From Actinostola sp. cb2023 (taxonomy: Eukaryota > Cnidaria > Anthozoa > Actiniaria > Actinostolidae): DNA of 64,000 bases. Shown here one piece after another: positions 58,647 through 64,000 of the stretch. The translations under genes were made by a program, and so were the position numbers. Position 1 is the stretch's first letter, and each line of letters begins with the position of its first letter. Location: the NCBI GenBank assembly GCA_033675265.1, contig JAUJYZ010001083.1, positions 175,001 to 239,000 on the forward strand. Direction: 5' to 3'. Under the pieces are notes generated by a model. The model saw only the letters and a program-made list of their open reading frames with translations, was not told the DNA's origin and searched no databases.

Positions 58647-59221
58647 GTGGTTGAAGGAATTAACTTTATTTTGACACAATTCCATATAGGACTAGGAGTT
58701 AGGCCAAGAGAATGAAAGTCATAGATTTGCGTCCACCGCCCGCATGCACCGAAAGCTACCGCCAAAAACTTTCATTATTTACAGAAATCTGGATCACTTT
58801 GACTTGCCGTAACTCCGCTCGATTTCATTGGATTTTCAAAAACTTGCCATTTTAGACAAGATGCTTTCTTTGTTATTTATGACCTATAATATGATGGGTA
58901 TTGGAAGGCTACAAATCGAGAAAAAAAGATTTTTTGTTTTCAAAATAAAACATTCGGCACGTGATTATGTAGTCTCCTCGCAGCCGGTTGTTGAGGAGGG
59001 GAAAGGACCACAGGGGATTGGAACGAGACTAGAATCAGCTGCGAGGAGACTAGTGATTATGTAAATTAGCTCGAAAATTTAAGAGATTCACGTGAAAAGA
59101 AGATTGACTCGTAAAACGGTACATTTGTCTTATTTTCACTCCAACAATTGGTATGTATGCCTGCTGATATTGAAAGTTTACATTTTGAAAATCCAACAAA
59201 ATCGAGCGGATATCAAACCCC

Positions 59222-59252
<31 letters not shown>

Positions 59253-59888
59253 AACTTCCGGGCAGGGGTGCGTAAACGATGTAAAAACAATAAAGACCTT
59301 GTACTTGCGTTATAATGAATAATGAAAATAAGCCTCATCTGTTTTCAAAATTGTCCGGACGCTAATCTATAACTTTCATTTTCTTGGCCTTATATAAGAA
59401 ACATTATGCACAGTTACCTGGTGAAAAATAGATAGTCAACGATTCTTTCAATAGCCCTTAGCACCATTCTAGGGAAAATCTTTTCACATATCGATATAAA
59501 ACAGTCGTTAATCTGTGTGACAAAAAGAAAAAAATATGACGAAAGGAGTAAAATTTTGCTGGAAGTGAAGTCAAGACAAACAAATTTTTTTCCCGTATTT
59601 TTTTTTGTCCTTGTCTCTGCAAACATGTTATTTTCTACATATCGTGTAATTTATTTTGTCTTGCCACATCGTTATTACAGCCGCTTTTTGGCCAAACAAA
59701 ACCCAAAAGTTAAAAATAAAGCTGTCAAGCATATTTTATCGTAAGTTAAGCTTACTAACCTTGAACAAAACGCTTCTAAACCAGGCAACAATGCCGCCTT
59801 GATGGAACGAACTCCCTCCAATAAGTACCACATAGCTAATAATTATAAATACAACAGTATAGGCGATTGCCAGGGGCAGAAAGTCCAT
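54905..59888 (-). CDS. ZDHHC4: ZDHHC4-like palmitoyltransferase (5 exons)
   Basis: Membrane S-acyltransferase that attaches palmitate to protein cysteines. Minus-strand exons are 59760-59888, 59418-59512, 57810-58102, 56878-57122 and 54905-55210, all GT-AG and in phase, giving 355 residues (human ZDHHC4 is about the same size). The start [10 protein letters not shown] is an N-terminal membrane segment like that of ZDHHC4. Two more segments follow in exon 3, then DPGIIT and the zinc-binding cysteine-rich domain [17 protein letters not shown]. The active site is DHHC at 183-186, followed by SWVNTCIG. After two further helices comes the family motif TTNE (293-296, in NQTTNE). The C-tail is basic and cytosolic. 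Exon 4's acceptor region is duplicated in tandem (separate entry). Confidence 0.92.
55541..55838 (+). repeat. 20-bp minisatellite GGAGGAAAGGACAAAGACAG (ZDHHC4 intron 4)
   Basis: About three units at 55541-55590 and six to seven at 55710-55838, interrupted by the left end of the element at 55656. The Lys/Arg/Gly-rich frames are repeat by-products. Confidence 0.85.
55656..56217. mobile_element. hAT-type non-autonomous element with 8-bp target duplication
   Basis: Ends TAGGCCTGAGCACAAAAA and its complement at the right. The 8-bp direct repeat TCTTGTTG flanks it exactly (55648-55655 and 56218-56225). Eight-base duplications and TAGG-type ends suit the hAT superfamily. The 562-bp interior contains the 20-bp minisatellite and CTAAAAATC repeats and no transposase. 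Confidence 0.8.
56261..56534. mobile_element. 274-bp MITE with ATACAGCGATTTGC ends
   Basis: ATACAGCGATTTGCAAAAAT at the left and its complement at the right, over about 35 bp, plus inner TATCGATATATCGATATAT blocks. It sits 36 bp from the hAT-type element in the same ZDHHC4 intron. Confidence 0.8.
57094..57280 (-). repeat. 93-bp tandem duplication of the ZDHHC4 exon 4 acceptor
   Basis: 57094-57183 and 57188-57278 are near-identical. The unit spans intron sequence, the acceptor TTCACAG|, and the first ~29 coding bases of exon 4 (ICNVCVSRF). Only the copy at 57122 continues into the DHHC motif. The upstream copy (acceptor at about 57218) is followed by intron, so splicing there would need an additional donor or would add out-of-context sequence. 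Confidence 0.9.
57279..57809 (-). other. Rest of ZDHHC4 intron 3
   Basis: No gene seen. The plus-strand open frame at 57248-57547 has no recognisable domain and overlaps the acceptor duplication. Confidence 0.5.
58190..58646. repeat. CCCTATTCCAGACCTAA repeat block ending in a C29 tract
   Basis: Seven or so occurrences of CCCTATCCCAGACC or CCCTATTCCAGACC, then a ~50-bp direct duplication (CCATATAACATATAT), then 29 C at 58618-58646. Related to the block at 4311-4505. Confidence 0.75.
58814..59242. mobile_element. Foldback element with TCCGCTCGATTT ends, bounded by a C25 tract
   Basis: 58814-58842 and 59180-59210 are inverted counterparts (TCCGCTCGATTT, GGATTTTCAAAA). Immediately outside the right end are 25 C (59218-59242) and 12 A. 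A smaller element is nested at 58970-59052. Confidence 0.7.
58970..59052. mobile_element. 83-bp Mutator-like MITE with exact 9-bp target duplication
   Basis: TAGTCTCCTCGCAGC and GCTGCGAGGAGACTA are perfect terminal repeats. GTGATTATG is present on both sides (58961-58969 and 59053-59061). A 9-bp duplication is typical of Mutator-like elements. Confidence 0.88.
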
Positions 59889-60694
59889 GTTATAGACTTG
59901 TAGTTGTACAGGAAAACTTGATGTTTTTGTCAGCCATCTTTAGCTTGAATCTGTTCCAGTCCAGTTCCCGCGCATTTTTGTTTAGGTTTTGGGCTTCCTG
60001 TGTTGAAACAGCGCGCGCAGTTTATCTTCGAACTCCCTCAAAAAAAATTTTTGTCCCCTTTATTTTCTTTCCTCTGATTCCCTTCACTTTCCTAATTTTG
60101 TCTTTTAGATGAGCTGTGTGAGAAGAACTTGATGGACGAAGAACATAACGAGCCGCAGCCGCTTAACAACCAATATTACCCCCCGCGTAAGGGGGGTTGA
60201 AAAACCCAATATTACCCCCCGCGTAAGGGGGGTTGAAAAACCCCCTTCTTGTTCGTGTCTGTCAACATGTTAACTTTCATGTATACACTGTTCAGCAGTG
60301 TGGTCAGTACTAAAGTGTGACTGTTTACACCTATGAAAATATTGAATAAAGACTTATTAAGTACCATTGTATTGAATGACAAGCTAAAAACAAAGCCGAC
60401 GGCTTTCATCCGAGCACGTGCTAGCATAGAGTGCGTTCACACTAGCTACAGCGAAAGTTAGCTAGCTAAGCTCATGTACGCGTTTGTTCATCTATCAAAC
60501 ATGGATAATCCAAATACACGTACGTTTATAATAATCTCTCTCAGTTTAGGTGTTCTTTATTCATTTCAAGCTAACAGTAACGAACCCTCGAGACATAACC
60601 CTCGATAAATTATACCTTTTAATCTATTTTAAAACATGATTACTCCTTAGATTGTTATTTTTATTGTTAAGAGGATTTCTTGTTGAACTAATAT
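59889..60694. other. Spacer between ZDHHC4 and the kinase gene
   Basis: ZDHHC4 promoter side. It contains GGGCTTCCTGTGTTGAAACA at 59989, and a 36-bp direct duplication at 60168-60242 whose unit holds the palindromic ACCCCCCGCGTAAGGGGGGT. Also present is CACGTGCTAGC at ~60414 and the kinase 3'UTR. No gene. Confidence 0.5.
60556..60561 (-). terminator. Likely polyadenylation signal of the kinase gene
   Basis: AATAAA on the minus strand, 134 bp after the kinase stop codon. Confidence 0.55.
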
Positions 60695-61744
60695 CTATTT
60701 TAATCTACGAATAACTTCTTGAGCTGATGGTCTATAGAGCGGATCACTTCTCATGCATGATCTATAGATTTGCTGCAAGCAAGCAGGAAGGGCGCCATCA
60801 AACTTGTGAAATAGCCTTTTGATTAGACAGCCCATTGAATAAATGTCTGATTTCTTGCTTTGTTTCCCACCTTCTTTGTGGAGTTCTGGCGCAAGATACT
60901 CTTGCCATTGTCCGCCAGCCGAGTACACTTTTGGACTGCAAACGTCTCTGGCACTTCCAAAATCGATGATTATAGGGACAATTTCCGAGTTCCAACTCCC
61001 TTGTAAAACAATATTGTTGGCCTTTATGTCGTTGTGTAAAATCTTGACCACGTCGTGGAGATAGGCCAGGCCATTAAATAGCCCTTTTATCAACTGGATC
61101 CATTCTGGGCTTGTAAATGGCTTTTTTAAGTTGCTGAGGTTTATCTGTTCCCCGTCGACGTGATAGAATCGTATCACCAGAGCATTGGTTCCCTCTAGCT
61201 CATATACTCCAAGGAGCTCTGCCAAGTTGGGATGGTGCAGCTTAAATAAAATTATTGCTTCTTCCTGGTTATCCTTTCCTTTAGTTTTTTTTATAATCAC
61301 GGTACGTCCTCCATATCTGGCAAGAGTACATATACCATAGCTTCCACGGCCAATTTCCTGCCCAAGATCTTTAATGTCACCGGGAGATAACTGAGGAGGC
61401 TGACTTCTTTCTAGCTTTTTTAGCTCCGAGTGAAAATAAACTGCATGTCGATGGAATCTTTCAGCCTGACCCATTTTGTTTACCGGAGCAACATCATCAG
61501 TGGTTACCGGCAAATCTTGGACTTCTCTGGCTTGACCAACATTACCTTCGACTAATTCGGCATTCGTTGCCGGCAAATCTTGTCGTGTTTCTCTTGCTTG
61601 ACCATGTTCATGTCCATGTTCATTCTGGTCGTTTTCCAGGCATCGTTTGTTAGATTCGGCCCTAATCTGTTTTTTTAGCAGTTGTCTTCGTTTTTTTCTA
61701 GCTTTGGAGCTCTGTCGTTTCTTGTCCAACTTTGGATTATCCAT
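60695..61744 (-). CDS. Intronless protein kinase with HND catalytic loop
   Basis: A 349-residue kinase in one exon (ATG 61742-61744). Residues 1-120 are polar, with a strongly basic patch (KKR, RKKRRQ) that could be a nuclear signal, and a loosely repeated QARE..QDLPxT at 49-85. The kinase domain (about 124-349) has the glycine loop GRGSYG (132-137), Lys152 in VIIKK, Glu161/162, the catalytic loop HNDIKANN (237-244, HND instead of HRD), DFG 261-263, APE 285-287, Asp300 and Arg338. Catalytic Asp239, Lys241 and Asn244 are all present, so activity is likely; the missing Arg makes it a non-RD kinase. Subfamily not recognised. The lack of introns beside intron-rich genes fits a retrocopy or a lineage-specific single-exon family. 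Confidence 0.88.
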   Translation of the reverse strand: MDNPKLDKKRQSSKARKKRRQLLKKQIRAESNKRCLENDQNEHGHEHGQARETRQDLPATNAELVEGNVGQAREVQDLPVTTDDVAPVNKMGQAERFHRHAVYFHSELKKLERSQPPQLSPGDIKDLGQEIGRGSYGICTLARYGGRTVIIKKTKGKDNQEEAIILFKLHHPNLAELLGVYELEGTNALVIRFYHVDGEQINLSNLKKPFTSPEWIQLIKGLFNGLAYLHDVVKILHNDIKANNIVLQGSWNSEIVPIIIDFGSARDVCSPKVYSAGGQWQEYLAPELHKEGGKQSKKSDIYSMGCLIKRLFHKFDGALPACLQQIYRSCMRSDPLYRPSAQEVIRRLK

Positions 61745-61824
61745 GCCTTGTGACTTGTTAGATACTCCACCGCCCGCAATGCTTCGCTTTCTATCCTCGT
61801 TTCTATCAAGTGGGTTTACGCGTT

Positions 61825-61841
61825 AGGGATGGACCATTATA

Positions 61842-61872
<31 letters not shown>

Positions 61873-62003
61873 CTGTTGGGCAATTTTTCTGAGCTCGATT
61901 CTTTTTTTCGTCTTGAGTTTGTGCAATGTATGTCCGTTTTTGCTGTGCAGGAATTTTTTTTGGTAATTGCCCAACTCCCCCCCAAAATATAATGGTCCAT
62001 CGC
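61825..62003. mobile_element. MITE with TGGACCATTATATTTT ends and a one-sided G26 expansion
   Basis: GATGGACCATTATATTTTA at the left and AAAATATAATGGTCCATC at the right are inverted counterparts. Inside the left end is a run of 26 G (61847-61872), while the matching right position has only seven C. It lies between the kinase start and the finger gene. Confidence 0.8.
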
Positions 62004-62160
62004 TTAGCGGCTGTCAAACATGAATGGTCGTTTGTTTTCACTCTGTTTCTCCAGCATGATTGGCTATTCAGCGAGGTGTGAGGTCCCAAAGGGATGCAAA
62101 GGACACGCTAATTAAAAAGCGGTTTCCTTGACTGAAGCAAATCATACGTGCCAGTCGGAA

Positions 62161-62956
62161 ATGGCGTTTGTAATTTCTTGCGGTATTTGTAAAAAAATAT
62201 TCAATACGGGCTCTGCTTTGTCAAAGCACCACTCGAAATCGCACGTTGGTTTGGAGTACAATCACGGTGTTTTCAGTCTGGAAGGAGTAGAAATATCGGG
62301 TGAGCCGACTCCTAAACGACTGACAGCGAGAGAGTTGAAAGACTACCAGTGTTGGCTTTCCATACTGGTAGAGAGAATTATAGGATGTTTAAGTCCCAAG
62401 GCAAGAGGTAATGTGACTTTGTTGAATATTTGGTTTACTCGAAGTAATGCGAGGCAAATCTTACATCAAATCAATTCTAAACTAAACGTTTTCTTATGTA
62501 GCTGGATGGCAGCGCGTCGAAGACTTCCGAGTTCCGAGAGCATATTTCTCTCACCTTCTGACTCGAGTTGGAACCCATCGCCTCAACCGTGTACGCGATG
62601 CCAAACACTACAAACAACCGATGTTCCATGAAATAACTCGTTTTTTTTCTTACAAACTTCTTGAGTTGGAAGACTTTGTAGAAATTCTAAATGAACAGGA
62701 AATGGTCCATGTTGACACAAAGGCCGCATTCAGACATGGGCGAGAAGTTGACATCCCATCAAGACAAAGCCCAGAAGAAGCAATCGAAATTGCAAAGAAA
62801 AGATCTGGATCTCGTTTTGTGACATCATCTGATGATCATGAACCAACAAGCATTTCGGAGATCAATGTGTCTATTGGAGAGGGCAGAGCGACACGCGAGG
62901 CTGAATTCGTTTGGTGGCCAAACTTATACAAGAATTCCGAGTGTGGAAAATTGTTG
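62161..62956 (+). CDS. Unrecognised C2H2-finger protein, 5' part (2 exons, gene runs off window)
   Basis: Exon 1 is 62161-62407 and exon 2 is 62502-62956, joined in frame across a 94-bp intron (GTAATG...TATGTAG); 234 residues are visible. The start is ATG 62161; the frame is open to 62128 but only from a TTG. Residues 7-28 form one zinc finger, Cys7-x2-Cys10-x12-His23-x4-His28. The rest (WQRVEDFRVPRAYF, LLELEDFVEILNE) is charged and helical-looking without a domain I know. A donor GTGAGA ends exon 2 in phase 0. A third exon is not evident before 64000. A continuous single-exon reading is rejected because the frame shifts between the two parts. Confidence 0.65.
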
Positions 62957-63140
62957 GTGAGATTTTATGTCTCAAAAACTGAAATTTCGCATTATTAAAT
63001 GCAACAGTAAATAATACACTAATCTATATACGTATGTATTTATATTAGGCCATTAACACATAATCGGCATGACTTTTTTTAAATTGACTTGAGACTGTAT
63101 TTAATAAGGCCTTTAATAATTGTCATCACTACAAAAAATT
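62957..63140 (+). other. Intron-like sequence after finger-gene exon 2
   Basis: No coding signal; AT-rich. Confidence 0.4.
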
Positions 63141-63760
63141 ATTAGCCATTACCAAAACGAGCAGGGGACTGGGACCAAGTCTATTAAACTAATTCAATTA
63201 GAAACTAGCAAAAGTGGGCATCATTTTCTGAGAGTGGATCAAACTTTGCTAGCCTGGAAAGTTTGATGTCTATTTTCCCATAACTCTGTAATTTTTTGAA
63301 GTTGTCCAGCCAAACCATACATTCACTGTAAAAGTTTGGCTGGACTACAAAATTTCAAAAGTTTATAATTCCGACAGAATTCGCTCAAATCACATCAAAC
63401 TTTGCAAAGATACTAATTTCAACATGCTGTTTCGTGACATGAATTTAATTTCATAATAGTCCCTTTTTCGAGTTCACAGATGCCACTGTAAAACCGCTGT
63501 ACTTATTGACAACAGACACGTTTGCTCAGGCTAAGCCTCAATTCAGTGTAAATTATGCACACATTCTGACGAGAACACGAAAAAGTGTTGACATTGGACA
63601 ATAGAAACTATTTTTAATTGCACGGGTTATTCCTTGGATCAAGGATTAACCTGAACAAACACGTCTTTTGTGAAGGACAACGGTCATCTCTAAACAACTT
63701 GAAACTGGATTACTTTATAAACTCGTTCCCAGTCCCCTGCTCGTTTAGGTAATGGCTAAT
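63141..63760. mobile_element. 620-bp foldback element with nested MITEs
   Basis: ATTAGCCATTACCAAAACGA at 63141 and the complement ending AATGGCTAAT at 63760 (34-bp arms including GAGCAGGGGACTGGGA). Inside, TCCAGCCAAAC/GTTTGGCTGGA pair at 63306 and 63336, and 63498-63720 is a relative of the element at 26010-26195. Confidence 0.75.
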
Positions 63761-64000
63761 GTGAACTTCGCATAACTTACATGATCTCAAGTGAAGACGT
63801 TCAAAGCCGTCAGCAACTGATTAAGACAGTCCTTGTAAATACAACGATAATGTTGCCGTTACGACAGTTTGTGCTTGGGGTGCTTGGGGTTTAAACTGGA
63901 TTTTTTTCAATAAACATATCTTACAGTATGTAATTCATAGTTGGTCTAACTGCGCTTTACACAAAACCTCACTTGGCTGCTGGTCCCCTCTCATTCCTTT
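63761..64000. other. Right edge, nothing recognised
   Basis: No exon, RNA gene or repeat that I can support. Confidence 0.4.

Noticed and set aside
62128..62631. 167-codon single-exon reading of the finger gene
   Set aside because: It starts at TTG and its C-terminal third is another frame of exon 2; a GT-AG intron at 62408-62501 joins the two parts cleanly.

Overview
This is an animal (metazoan) nuclear window: split genes with GT-AG introns, an ADAMTS protease, a rhodopsin-type GPCR, a DHHC acyltransferase, and intergenic and intronic DNA full of foldback MITEs and tandem repeats. I infer a cnidarian, probably an anthozoan (sea anemone or coral relative), from overall gene style. No marker in the window proves the clade.

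Layout. (1) 1-4899, minus strand: 5' part of an HTATIP2/TIP30-type short-chain oxidoreductase. Five exons are visible and the gene runs off the left edge. One intron carries a 1.3 kb CCA/TCA-rich minisatellite. (2) 5037-20700: mostly non-coding. It holds several foldback elements, three related minisatellites, a perfect 92-bp palindrome, and one intronless class A GPCR (7958-8935, minus). (3) 20701-53368, plus strand: one large gene that I could assemble by hand into 24 exons with consistent phase. It encodes a 1176-residue ADAMTS protease: signal peptide, prodomain with furin sites, intact zinc-metalloprotease, disintegrin-like, TSP1, cysteine-rich, spacer, five more TSP1 modules, PLAC. Its introns hold at least ten distinct tandem arrays, including a 10.1 kb array of a 37-bp unit. 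(4) 54905-59888, minus: five-exon ZDHHC4-type palmitoyltransferase, convergent with ADAMTS. (5) 60695-61744, minus: intronless Ser/Thr-type kinase with HND in place of HRD. (6) 62161-62956, plus: start of an unrecognised C2H2-finger gene that runs off the right edge.

The most unusual theme is tandem repetition of exon-intron junctions. ADAMTS intron 8 opens with about 51 copies of a 27-bp unit that each carry the intron's own 5' splice site. Intron 5 opens with 15 copies of an 88-bp unit that contains the last 39 bases of exon 5 plus its donor. In ZDHHC4 a 93-bp duplication copies an acceptor and the first bases of its exon. Introns 17 and 22 also carry repeats that start at or near the donor. 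I know of no standard feature class for these. Expression data would show which copies are used.

The genes look like unrelated neighbours, and no operon-like or pathway cluster is visible. ADAMTS acts outside the cell and the DHHC enzyme and GPCR sit in membranes. The oxidoreductase and kinase are presumably intracellular.
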